Below are positions 26,687-34,195 of a DNA stretch of 64,000 bases, one piece after another. The position numbers and the translations under genes were made by a program. This DNA comes from Acidimicrobiales bacterium (lineage in GTDB: Bacteria; Actinomycetota; Acidimicrobiia; Acidimicrobiales; Aldehydirespiratoraceae), in assembly GCA_029246685.1 (NCBI GenBank), contig JAQWMR010000017.1, forward strand, positions 52,018 to 116,017, given 5' to 3'. Position 1 is the first letter of the stretch; each line of letters starts with the position of its first letter. The notes beneath the pieces were generated by a model. The model was given only the letters and a program-made list of their open reading frames with translations. It did not search any database and was not told the origin of the DNA.

Positions 26687-28058
26687 ACCCGGCGACGAGC
26701 CGGACGACACGCTCGAGCCCGACGGCGAGGAGGAGAGCCACCGCGGCGCGTTCGGCGACTACGGCGGCGAATCCTCTGGCCTCATCGAGCGAACGTTTCG
26801 GGAGCGCATCATCCTTGTGGGGGTCACCCAGGACGGCGACGACCCCGAACTCGCCGACGCGTCGCTCGACGAACTCGCGCTGCTCGTCGACACGGCAGGA
26901 GCCGACGCAATCGAGCGGGTGCATCAGCGCCGCACCTCGCCTGACCCGGCGACATTCATCGGGTCCGGCAAGGCGGCCGAGATCAAGGAGATCGCGGAGC
27001 GCATCGATTGCGACACCGTGGTCTTCGACGACGAGCTGAGCCCCGCTCAGCAGTTCAATCTGGAGAAAATCCTCGGTCGCAGCGCGCTCGACCGCACGGC
27101 AGTGATCCTCGACATCTTCGCCCAGAACGCGAGCACCCTCGAGGGCAAGGCGCAGGTCGAGCTCGCGCAGCTCAAGTACCGATTGCCTCGGCTCCGACGT
27201 TCGGGCGGAAGCCTTTCCCAGCAGGGCGGCGGCACCGGAACGCGGGGCCCGGGCGAGACGCAACTCGAGGTCGACCGACGTCGGCTCGTGCGCCGAGTCC
27301 ACAAGCTCGAAGCCGATCTGCGAAAGGTTCAGGACCACCGGGTAACGCAGTCCAAGGCGCGCAGTCGCACCCGGAACCGGGCGGTCGCGCTGGTCGGCTA
27401 CACGAACGCCGGCAAGTCGTCGCTGCTCAACCGGCTCGCGGATGCCGACGTGCTCGTCGAGGATCGGCTGTTCGCCACGCTCGACGCGACGACCCGCAAG
27501 CTCGCCCTCCCCGGCGGCGAGACGGTCTTCGCGACCGACACTGTCGGCTTCGTGCGCAAGCTGCCCCATCAGCTCGTCACGGCGTTCAAGACGACGCTCG
27601 ACGTGGTGCGCGATGCCGATCTGCTCGTGCACGTGGTGGACGGGTCCGGCCCCGATCCGACAGGATCCATGGCCGCAGTGCGCGAGGTGCTCGAGGAGAT
27701 CGGAGCGGGCGACGTGCCGGAGTTGCTGGTCTTCAACAAGTCGGATCAGGGGAGTGGAGCCGAGCGGCTGGCCGAGCGCTACGAAGGCTCGGTGGCGACG
27801 TCCGCCCACTCGGGTCACCAGATCGACCTGGTCATGGCGACCATCGGCGATCGCGTGCGGTCGATGACCGAGCTCGCCGAGCTCGTCGTTCCCTGGGATC
27901 GCGGCGATGTGCTGGCGTCGGTCCATCGGGAGGGCCAGGTCCTGAGCGAATCCGCCGAGGAGCACGGCATGCGTCTGCGGGCGCGGCTGGAGCCGTCATC
28001 GCTCGGCGCGCTTCGGGAGTATGTGGTGGACGACGAGCTCGAGGAGACATCTACGTGA
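26679..28058 (+). CDS. hflX: GTPase HflX
   Basis: 459-residue ribosome-associated GTPase that splits or rescues stalled ribosomes. The N-terminal HflX domain ends in the glycine-rich loop (QQGGGTGTRGPGETQLEVDRR), followed by a coiled coil and the G domain with P-loop GYTNAGKSSLLNRL near residue 243, switch motif DTVGFVRKLPH and NKSD near residue 350. Its ATG overlaps dapF; the stop overlaps the dapC start (GTGA). The miaA-dapF-hflX order is a frequent actinobacterial arrangement. Confidence 0.95.
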   Translation: MHEPGDEPDDTLEPDGEEESHRGAFGDYGGESSGLIERTFRERIILVGVTQDGDDPELADASLDELALLVDTAGADAIERVHQRRTSPDPATFIGSGKAAEIKEIAERIDCDTVVFDDELSPAQQFNLEKILGRSALDRTAVILDIFAQNASTLEGKAQVELAQLKYRLPRLRRSGGSLSQQGGGTGTRGPGETQLEVDRRRLVRRVHKLEADLRKVQDHRVTQSKARSRTRNRAVALVGYTNAGKSSLLNRLADADVLVEDRLFATLDATTRKLALPGGETVFATDTVGFVRKLPHQLVTAFKTTLDVVRDADLLVHVVDGSGPDPTGSMAAVREVLEEIGAGDVPELLVFNKSDQGSGAERLAERYEGSVATSAHSGHQIDLVMATIGDRVRSMTELAELVVPWDRGDVLASVHREGQVLSESAEEHGMRLRARLEPSSLGALREYVVDDELEETST

Positions 28059-29161
28059 AGGGCTTCGTGCCGCCGGCCTACCCCTACGACCGACTCGACG
28101 ATTTGCGAGCGCTCGCGGTCGAACGACACGGCGCGGCCATCGACTGTTCGATCGGCGCGCCGATTGACGACCCGCCTGCAGCCGTCATCGCCGCGCTCTC
28201 GAACTCGGGCGACGAGCGGGGCTACCCGCCATCAATCGGTTCGGCGGCCTACCGAGAGGCGGCCGTTGATTGGCTGGCCCGCCAGTTCGGGGTCTCGATC
28301 GACGGCCTCGCAGAGATCGCTGCGTGTATCGGCACCAAAGAGTTCGTCGCGTCCACCCCCCACTTCTTGAAGCTCCGCCGACCGGACCTCGACACCGTCT
28401 TGTATCCGGCCGTCTCGTACCCGTCGTATGAAATGGGTGCGACGCTCGCCGGCTGCCGGGCTGTCGCCGTGCCGGTGGACGACGAATGGCGGATCGATCT
28501 CACCGCGATCGACCCCGCCGATGCGGCCCGGGCGCTCTGTCTCTGGGTCAACACGCCGGGCAATCCGGCGGGCGGTCTCGACGATCTCGCGGCGGTCGCC
28601 GCGTGGGGCCGCGCGAACGACGTCGTCGTGCTCAGCGACGAGTGCTACATCGAGTTCACGTGGGACGGTCCGGCTCGGACGGTGCTCACCGAGGGCACCG
28701 AGAGGCTGCTCGCGGTGCACTCGCTCTCGAAGAGGTCGAACCTCGCCGGCGTGCGGGCCGGGTTCTACGCGGGCGATGCCGAGCTCGTGAAGTACCTGCG
28801 TGAGGTCCGCAAGCACGCCGGCTACATCGTGCCCGGGCCCGTACAGGCCGCTGCGATTGCGGCATGGGCTGACCAGGACCATGTCGACGAGCAGCGAGCG
28901 GTCTACCGACGACGGTTGGAGGTCGGCATCGACCTGTTCGCTGCCCTCGGGGTCACCGTGGCGATGCCCGGCGGCGGCTTCTATCTGTGGGCGCCGGCTC
29001 CCGATGGGGATGCGTGGGCGCTCGCGGCCCGACTCGCGGAGGAGACCGGCGTGATCGTCAGCCCCGGCGAGTTCTACGGCGAACAGTCGGCCGGCCATGT
29101 TCGGCTGGCGGTCGTGCAACCCACCGCGGATATCGAGTTGGCCACCGGCCGGCTTCGATGA
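28055..29161 (+). CDS. dapC: Succinyldiaminopimelate transaminase DapC
   Basis: 368-residue class I PLP aminotransferase. The PLP lysine is in LLAVHSLSKRSNLAGVRAGF near residue 228, the cofactor-binding NTPGNPAGG near residue 168 and SDECYIEF near residue 194. Short N-terminus (KGFVPPAYPYDRL) and placement next to dapD and dapE support the N-succinyl-2-amino-6-ketopimelate transaminase role over a generic aspartate transaminase. GTG start overlapping the hflX stop; the stop overlaps the next start. Confidence 0.87.
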   Translation: MKGFVPPAYPYDRLDDLRALAVERHGAAIDCSIGAPIDDPPAAVIAALSNSGDERGYPPSIGSAAYREAAVDWLARQFGVSIDGLAEIAACIGTKEFVASTPHFLKLRRPDLDTVLYPAVSYPSYEMGATLAGCRAVAVPVDDEWRIDLTAIDPADAARALCLWVNTPGNPAGGLDDLAAVAAWGRANDVVVLSDECYIEFTWDGPARTVLTEGTERLLAVHSLSKRSNLAGVRAGFYAGDAELVKYLREVRKHAGYIVPGPVQAAAIAAWADQDHVDEQRAVYRRRLEVGIDLFAALGVTVAMPGGGFYLWAPAPDGDAWALAARLAEETGVIVSPGEFYGEQSAGHVRLAVVQPTADIELATGRLR

Positions 29162-29799
29162 CGTCGGCACTGCCTCCGCCGCCACCCCCGCCGGCACCAC
29201 ATGCGCTGCCTGCCCGTGGCCGAGCAGCAAATCGCTGGATGTGGGCTGGAGTCGTGATCGGGCTGCTCGGCATCGGGATCTTCGCGGTGTGGCTCATCCG
29301 AACCGTTCCTGAATTCCGAGAGGACATCGACGCGATGCACCGGGCGACCCCGGGCGAGAGCGTCGATTTCGATGTATCCGAGCCGGGGAGGTGGACGATC
29401 TTCATCGAGCCGTCGAGCGCATCTCAGTCAGGGCTGCAGTACGCCGTGTTCGACGCGGACGGCGACCCGGTTTCCATCGGGCGGGCGGGGTCACAGTTCA
29501 GCTACGACTGGTTCGGTGACTCCGGTCGCTCGATCGCTGCCGTCGACCTCGATCCGGGCGCGTACACGCTCGAGGTGTTGGCGGGTCGGCACACGCTCGC
29601 CATCGGGCGGAGCCCCGGTAGCGACATGTTCTCGACGCTGCTCGGTGGGTTTCTCCTTGCGGCGCCATTCGTGATCGGTGGAGCCACCATCGCCGTTGTG
29701 AGCGCCGTGCGTGACACGCGGCGCCGTACGAAGCGGGCGGATCCGCCCGCGCCGTCTGCGTGGTCGTCCGGCGAGTGGCCGGCCGATTCCGGCCGATAG
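29158..29799 (+). CDS. Hypothetical membrane protein
   Basis: 213 residues, unrecognised. A proline-rich cytosolic N-terminus (ALPPPPPPPAPHALPARGR) leads to a membrane helix (WAGVVIGLLGIGIFAVWLI), an extracytoplasmic domain of about 110 residues with a beta-rich look (PGRWTIFIEPSS, GLQYAVFDADGDPVS, PGAYTLEVLAGRHTLAIG) and a second helix (LLGGFLLAAPFVIGGATIAVV) before a basic tail. The domain sits on the far side of the membrane between two helices, a layout common in small actinobacterial envelope proteins. The start overlaps the dapC stop. Function not known; the dap context is probably incidental. Confidence 0.7.
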   Translation: MTSALPPPPPPPAPHALPARGRAANRWMWAGVVIGLLGIGIFAVWLIRTVPEFREDIDAMHRATPGESVDFDVSEPGRWTIFIEPSSASQSGLQYAVFDADGDPVSIGRAGSQFSYDWFGDSGRSIAAVDLDPGAYTLEVLAGRHTLAIGRSPGSDMFSTLLGGFLLAAPFVIGGATIAVVSAVRDTRRRTKRADPPAPSAWSSGEWPADSGR

Positions 29800-29802
29800 T
29801 CT
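29797..29802 (+). promoter_or_regulatory. -10 box for dapD
   Basis: TAGTCT seven bases before the ATG at 29810, overlapping the end of the previous gene. Confidence 0.5.
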
Positions 29803-29809
29803 GCCGCTC

Positions 29810-30634
29810 ATGTCCGATCTTCAGTCCCGCATCGAGGCTCTCTGGGTCGCCCGAGAGACCATCAACGCCGACGATCCCGACGTCATCGCCACGGTTCACG
29901 AGGCAGTCGATGCCCTCGACCGGGGCGAGGCTCGCGTGGCCGAGGTCGGAGCGGACGGTTCGATCGTCGTCCACGAGTGGTGCAAGTTCGCGGTGCTGCT
30001 CCTCTTCCGGATCTCGAAGATGGAGACGATCGAGAACGCCCCGTTCGAGTACGCCGACAAGATCCCACTGAAGAGCGACTTCATGGCGCGCGGCGTGCGG
30101 GTCGTCCCCGGCGCACAGGCTCGCTGGGGCAGCTACCAGGCGCCCGGCGTGGTCATGATGCCGAGCTACATCAATATCGGTGCCTACGTCGGTGAGAACT
30201 CCATGGTCGACACCTGGGCCACCGTCGGCTCGTGCGCCCAGATCGGCAAGAACGTCCACCTCAGCGGGGGTGTGGGAATCGGCGGTGTGCTGGAGCCGGC
30301 TCAGGCCGCCCCTGTCGTCGTCGAGGACGAGTGCATGATCGGAAGCCGCTGCATCGTCGTGGAAGGGGCCCGGGTTGGAGAGGGCGCGGTGCTCGGCGCC
30401 GGTGCGATTCTGTCCGGCTCGATGCCGGTCATCGATGTGGAGACGGGGGAGGAAATCGGCCGTGGTGAAGTGCCGGCCTGGAGCGTCGCCGTCGCCGGAA
30501 CGCGGCCCCGAGACTTCCCCGGCGGTCGCTTCGGCTTGCCCGCGATTCTCGTCATCAAGCGACTCGAGCCCGGTCAGCGCCACGACAAGTCCAAGCTCAA
30601 CGATCTGCTCCGTGACCACGGAGCGGCCACCTGA
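29810..30634 (+). CDS. dapD: Tetrahydrodipicolinate N-succinyltransferase DapD
   Basis: 274 residues. Transfers succinyl from succinyl-CoA to tetrahydrodipicolinate. The N-terminal helical domain is followed by a left-handed beta-helix made of hexapeptide repeats (YINIGAYVGENSMVDTWATVG, then SCAQIGKNVHLSGGVGIGG). RGVRVVPGAQARWGSYQAPGVVMMPSY is the family signature before the helix. The presence of dapD, dapC and dapE shows that the succinylase branch is used. Confidence 0.95.
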   Translation: MSDLQSRIEALWVARETINADDPDVIATVHEAVDALDRGEARVAEVGADGSIVVHEWCKFAVLLLFRISKMETIENAPFEYADKIPLKSDFMARGVRVVPGAQARWGSYQAPGVVMMPSYINIGAYVGENSMVDTWATVGSCAQIGKNVHLSGGVGIGGVLEPAQAAPVVVEDECMIGSRCIVVEGARVGEGAVLGAGAILSGSMPVIDVETGEEIGRGEVPAWSVAVAGTRPRDFPGGRFGLPAILVIKRLEPGQRHDKSKLNDLLRDHGAAT

Positions 30635-30679
30635 TGACGGCGGTGTGGGTGAGAAGAGAGCGCCGATGAACGAGGGCCG

Positions 30680-31759
30680 ATGACGACGCTTCCCGCCGGG
30701 GATCTGTTCGCTCTTACCGCCGCGCTGATCGACATTCCGTCGGTGAGCCACGACGAGCAGGCGATCACCGCCATCCTCGAAGCAGAACTGCGTACGCTCG
30801 CGCATCTCACGGTGGACCGTGTGGGCGACAACCTGATCGCCCGAACCGAACTCGGACGCGAGTGGCGCCTGGTTCTCGGCGGCCACACGGACACGGTGCC
30901 GCCCGACGGCAATGAGCACGCCGTGATCGACGGCGACCGGCTCTCCGGCGTTGGCGCGACCGACATGAAGGGCGGGATCGCCACCATGCTCGAGCTCGCC
31001 CGCACCGTCACCGAGCCGGCCGTCGACATCACCTACGTCTTCTATGCCCGTGAGGAAGTGGCGGTGGTCCACAACGGGCTTCGCGAGATCGAGGAGCAGC
31101 GCCCGGAACTATTGAACGGTGATGTGGCGCTGCTGGGCGAGCCGACGCTCGGCGCGATCGAGGCGGGCTGTCAGGGAACGATGCGCTTCGAAGTGACGCT
31201 GGTGGGGGCACGATCTCACACGGCGCGGCCGTGGATGGGCCGCAACGCGATCCATCGGCTCGGCGTGCTACTGGCCATACTCGATACCTACGTGCCGCGC
31301 GAGCCCGTGATCGAGGGCTGTGCGTATCGAGAGGCGCTCCAGGCGGTCCACGTCGAGGGCGGCGTCGCCGGCAATGTCGTCCCCGATCGGGCCATGATCC
31401 GCATCAACCACCGATTCGCCCCGGACCGCACCGTGGAGGAAGCCGAGGGCTTCGTCCGCGAGCTCCTCGACCCCGCTCTCGCGGAAGAGGACCAGATCGT
31501 CGTGGTCGACGCGTCACCGGCGGCTCTTCCTGGCCTCGCCGATCCACTCCTCCAGAGCCTGGTCACTCGCAGCGGGCTCGAGGTGCGCGCCAAGCTCGGT
31601 TGGACCGATGTGGCGTTCTTCTCGGCGCTGGGCGTCCCGGCGAGCAACTTCGGGCCGGGCGACCCGACGATGGCGCACACGGCCGGTGAATACGTCGAGC
31701 GCGCATGGCTCGACGACACCTATGCCGCGCTGGTCGATCTGTTGACGCACGGCGTGTGA
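30680..31759 (+). CDS. dapE: Succinyl-diaminopimelate desuccinylase DapE
   Basis: 359-residue M20 zinc amidohydrolase removing succinate from succinyl-DAP. Metal ligands are visible in GGHTDTVPPDG near residue 68, GVGATDMKGGIA near residue 94 and ARE-EVAVVHNGL near residue 124; the lid domain carries GARSHTARPWMGRNAIH near residue 176; the last ligand lies in PTMAHTAGEYV. Starts at an ATG 46 bases after dapD; two further ATGs upstream are out of frame. Confidence 0.93.
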   Translation: MTTLPAGDLFALTAALIDIPSVSHDEQAITAILEAELRTLAHLTVDRVGDNLIARTELGREWRLVLGGHTDTVPPDGNEHAVIDGDRLSGVGATDMKGGIATMLELARTVTEPAVDITYVFYAREEVAVVHNGLREIEEQRPELLNGDVALLGEPTLGAIEAGCQGTMRFEVTLVGARSHTARPWMGRNAIHRLGVLLAILDTYVPREPVIEGCAYREALQAVHVEGGVAGNVVPDRAMIRINHRFAPDRTVEEAEGFVRELLDPALAEEDQIVVVDASPAALPGLADPLLQSLVTRSGLEVRAKLGWTDVAFFSALGVPASNFGPGDPTMAHTAGEYVERAWLDDTYAALVDLLTHGV

Positions 31760-31777
31760 GCGCCGAGCCGTCTGGGC

Positions 31778-32404
31778 TCAGAGCTTGCGCATCACCGTGA
31801 CGACACGACCGAACACCGCGACGTCGGATGGATCGAAGACCATCTCGGTCAGTCGCTCGTTGGCAGGCACTAGTACAACCTGACCGTCGCGGCGCTGCAG
31901 CGTCTTGACGGTCGCCTCCTCGCCAGGAATGCCGGCAACCACGATGTCGCCGTCGCTCGCCTCTTCCTGACTGCGGCAGACGACGAAGTCGCCATCGAAA
32001 ATGCCGGCGTCGATCATCGAGTCGCCGCGGACCCGCAGCATGAAGAGCTCGCCGTCGCCAGTGAGGTCAGCCGGCATGGGTACGAGCTCTTCCACGTTCT
32101 GCTCGGCGAGCACATCGGTACCGGCGGCGACGTCGCCCACGAGTGGCACGTGGCGCACGGGGCGACGATCGGCGTTGTTGGCGCCACCGTCGTAGTGGAC
32201 CTTGATGGCTCGAGGCTTGGCGGGATCGCGGACCAGGTACCCGGCATCGCGCAGGTTGTCGAGGTGGGACTTCACGGTGGCAGGGGAGCGCAGGCCGACA
32301 GCCTCGCCGATCTCGCGCACCGACGGCGGGTAGCCGCGGTCGTTCTGGTGGGCGACGATCACATCGAGGATCTGACGCTGACGCTTGGTGAGGGTGTCGG
32401 GCAT
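31778..32404 (-). CDS. lexA: SOS repressor LexA
   Basis: 208 residues. N-terminal winged helix (LTKRQRQILDVIVAHQNDRGYPPSVREIGEAVG, SPATVKSHLDNL) and C-terminal S24 autoprotease domain: cleavage site Ala-Gly in VAAGTDVLAEQN near residue 92, serine in RGDSMIDAGIFDGD near residue 128 and lysine in GEEATVKTLQRR near residue 165. Starts at the ATG at 32404; a longer reading to 32587 crosses the operators and is rejected. Three SOS boxes upstream show that it represses itself and the divergent LysM gene. Confidence 0.96.
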   Translation of the reverse strand: MPDTLTKRQRQILDVIVAHQNDRGYPPSVREIGEAVGLRSPATVKSHLDNLRDAGYLVRDPAKPRAIKVHYDGGANNADRRPVRHVPLVGDVAAGTDVLAEQNVEELVPMPADLTGDGELFMLRVRGDSMIDAGIFDGDFVVCRSQEEASDGDIVVAGIPGEEATVKTLQRRDGQVVLVPANERLTEMVFDPSDVAVFGRVVTVMRKL

Positions 32405-32463
32405 GGCTGCCTCCGGGGCGGTGTCGCCGCTGTGGCGAAACCTGTGGATGAGGTGTTGACAAC

Positions 32464-32475
32464 GAACGTTTGTTC
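32464..32475. promoter_or_regulatory. SOS box 1 (lexA side)
   Basis: GAACGTTTGTTC, exact match to GAAC-N4-GTTC, 60 bases upstream of lexA. Confidence 0.85.
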
Positions 32476-32492
32476 GGGTTGACTCTAGTCTC

Positions 32493-32504
32493 GAACGGCT
32501 GTTC
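32493..32504. promoter_or_regulatory. SOS box 2 (middle)
   Basis: GAACGGCTGTTC, exact match to GAAC-N4-GTTC, 29 bases from box 1. On the minus strand a TAGAGT -10 for lexA lies between boxes 1 and 2. Confidence 0.85.
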
Positions 32505-32522
32505 GCCGCACACATGTTCGCC

Positions 32523-32534
32523 AAACATTCGTTC
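32523..32534. promoter_or_regulatory. SOS box 3 (LysM-gene side, one mismatch)
   Basis: AAACATTCGTTC, one change from GAAC-N4-GTTC, 30 bases from box 2. It keeps the same helical face as the other two. Confidence 0.6.
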
Positions 32535-32638
32535 GACGTCAAGTACCCCGGGCCAAAAACCTTGGAACGGGGCCGGAAGACACCCAACCGGACCGCTTCC
32601 TCCGGTGAGTGTCACACCCCAGGAGCACAATCATCATC

Positions 32639-33007
32639 ATGACTGCAGCACTCGCACCCCAGCCGCACTTCACCGACTTCGCCCCGGCTGCAGCCCGCCC
32701 CGCCCGACCGCTCAGCCCCGAGGTCTACCGCCGGCGCCGCCTCGCCGTTGTTGCCCTCGTGCTCGGACTCGTGCTGGGCCTGGCATCGTTCGGCCGCTCC
32801 GCCGACGCCACCCTCACCCCAGAGTCCCAGGCCGTCGATGCCGTTCTCGTCGTCGTGCAACCGGGCGACACGTTGTGGAGCATTGCGGAAACGCTGGCGC
32901 CCGGATCCGATCCTCGCCCGATCGTCTCGGAGCTACGTGAGATCGCCGGCCCCGGATACCTGCAGCCGGGTCAGCTGCTGCGTGTCCCTGGTTCGCTCGT
33001 CGAGTGA
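32639..33007 (+). CDS. LysM-domain membrane protein divergent from lexA (ChiZ/DivS-like division suppressor)
   Basis: 122 residues: a cytosolic proline/alanine-rich N-terminus, one membrane helix (RLAVVALVLGLVLGLASFG near residues 38-56), and an extracytoplasmic LysM domain (VVVQPGDTLWSIAETLAPG, LQPGQLLRVPG) that binds peptidoglycan. In mycobacteria (Rv2719c/ChiZ) and corynebacteria (DivS) a small LysM or membrane protein divergent from lexA is SOS-induced and delays division; gene position, size and domain agree. That functional link is inferred. The ATG at 32639 is chosen because AGGAG stands 13 bases before it; an in-frame GTG at 32609 lacks such a site. Confidence 0.82.
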   Translation: MTAALAPQPHFTDFAPAAARPARPLSPEVYRRRRLAVVALVLGLVLGLASFGRSADATLTPESQAVDAVLVVVQPGDTLWSIAETLAPGSDPRPIVSELREIAGPGYLQPGQLLRVPGSLVE

Positions 33008-33009
33008 AT

Positions 33010-33753
33010 TCAGGCTCGCACGTAGCGGGCGAACAACAGATCGTCCTCCTCGAGGAGCCGATCGAGCTTCATCCCCGCACCAGCGCCTTCCGGCGCACCG
33101 GCGACGATTCTCGCCGACGAACCTCCCGCAAGCGTGGGGGACAGACTCAAGCAGAGTTCGTCGATCACGTCGGCGGCGAGCAGGCGCCCGTTGAAGCGCG
33201 GCCCGCCTTCGGCGAGCACTACCTGTGCGCCCCGGTGCGCCAGAGCAGTCAGGATTGCATCGGGTTCGGGTGTGGGCTCTGGGAGGCGAACGATCTCGGC
33301 GTCCAGCGCATCGAGTCCGGCCTCGTCGGCGTCTCCGCCGGCGATCACGAGCGGGCGGTCCTGGCCGGCGTCGCGTGCAGCGAAGGCTGGCAGCGTCGGG
33401 TCGATGCGCCCACTGGCCGTCACGATCGCCAGAACCGGCGCGGGCGGGCGGCCATGCGCGGCTCGCCGCTCCGTCAGTTCCGGCGACGTCAGCGGCATGC
33501 GGTAACGCTCGGCCGCCGCGGTCCCGGATGCCACCAGCACCGCGTCGCAGCTGGCGCGAACTGCTCGAAAGATCGCCTTGTCGGCAGGGCCGCCAAGTCC
33601 ACCGCTGACTCCGCCGAGCGCGGTTGCGCCGTCCACGCTCGAGATCATGTTGCACATCACCCACGGGCGATCGCCCACAAGGTCGCGTCGATCTGCGAGG
33701 TACAGGTCGAGCGGATCGACATCGTCGACCGGAGTCGGAATGAGCTGTCGCAC
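33010..33753 (-). CDS. RibD C-terminal-like pyrimidine reductase family protein
   Basis: 247 residues of the dihydrofolate-reductase-like fold found in the RibD reductase domain. WVMCNMISSVDGATALGG near residue 31 is the substrate/NADPH motif, CDAVLVASGTAAAERYRMPL the following helix, and VVLAEGGPRFNGRLLAADVIDELCLSLSP near residue 175 the glycine-rich NADPH site. There is no deaminase domain, and no rib genes are nearby, so the substrate may be a flavin precursor or another pterin/pyrimidine. Convergent with the LysM gene, with only two bases between the stops. Confidence 0.85.
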   Translation of the reverse strand: MRQLIPTPVDDVDPLDLYLADRRDLVGDRPWVMCNMISSVDGATALGGVSGGLGGPADKAIFRAVRASCDAVLVASGTAAAERYRMPLTSPELTERRAAHGRPPAPVLAIVTASGRIDPTLPAFAARDAGQDRPLVIAGGDADEAGLDALDAEIVRLPEPTPEPDAILTALAHRGAQVVLAEGGPRFNGRLLAADVIDELCLSLSPTLAGGSSARIVAGAPEGAGAGMKLDRLLEEDDLLFARYVRA

Positions 33754-34195
33754 GATCCCGGACCCTACCGAATGAGGTTCTCCACCGCGATGTGGAGCAT
33801 CTGTGGATGGCGGCCTTCATTTCCACCGGAAATCCACATGATGTTCGCTTTTGGTTCACATGCCAGCGGCCGTATGGTGCTCGCTGCCGTGCGGAATGGA
33901 TCGCCAGGATGGTGGTGGCAATCGTCTCGCTCAGCTGAGTCGGAATCGCTCCTTGAGGGCCCTACGCCGGGGGGTGTGGGGAGACCGGCGCCATTGGCGT
34001 CGCCTTCTTACCCGGGTCGATCCGTCCGCACGGCACCTCAGTCTCATCCCACCCGATTCCATCCCACCCAGTGCCAGTCACACACAGTGGCGGTAGGAGC
34101 ATTCTGCGTGTCACACGGTCGAAATTACGGTAGAGTGGTTTCCATCGTCGACGGCGTCGTTCCCGCTCTCGACGGCCCGCGAAAGGAGCCGACTC
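33754..34195. other. Intergenic region before nrdJ
   Basis: 441 bases without a gene. It contains a -10-like TAGAGT at 34130-34135 and an AAAGGAG ribosome site just before nrdJ, plus blocks that partly resemble a cobalamin riboswitch at 33876-33989 (see findings). CAGTG occurs twice near 34070-34090. Confidence 0.5.
34130..34135 (+). promoter_or_regulatory. Probable -10 of nrdJ
   Basis: TAGAGT with a 60-base gap to the nrdJ ATG, which is preceded by AAAGGAG. Unlike most genes here, nrdJ seems to have a leader and a strong ribosome site. Confidence 0.45.

Noticed and set aside
34060..34120. NrdR box pair before nrdJ
   Set aside because: CAGTG/CACAC words occur, but no pair of 16-base palindromes with the right spacing could be found.
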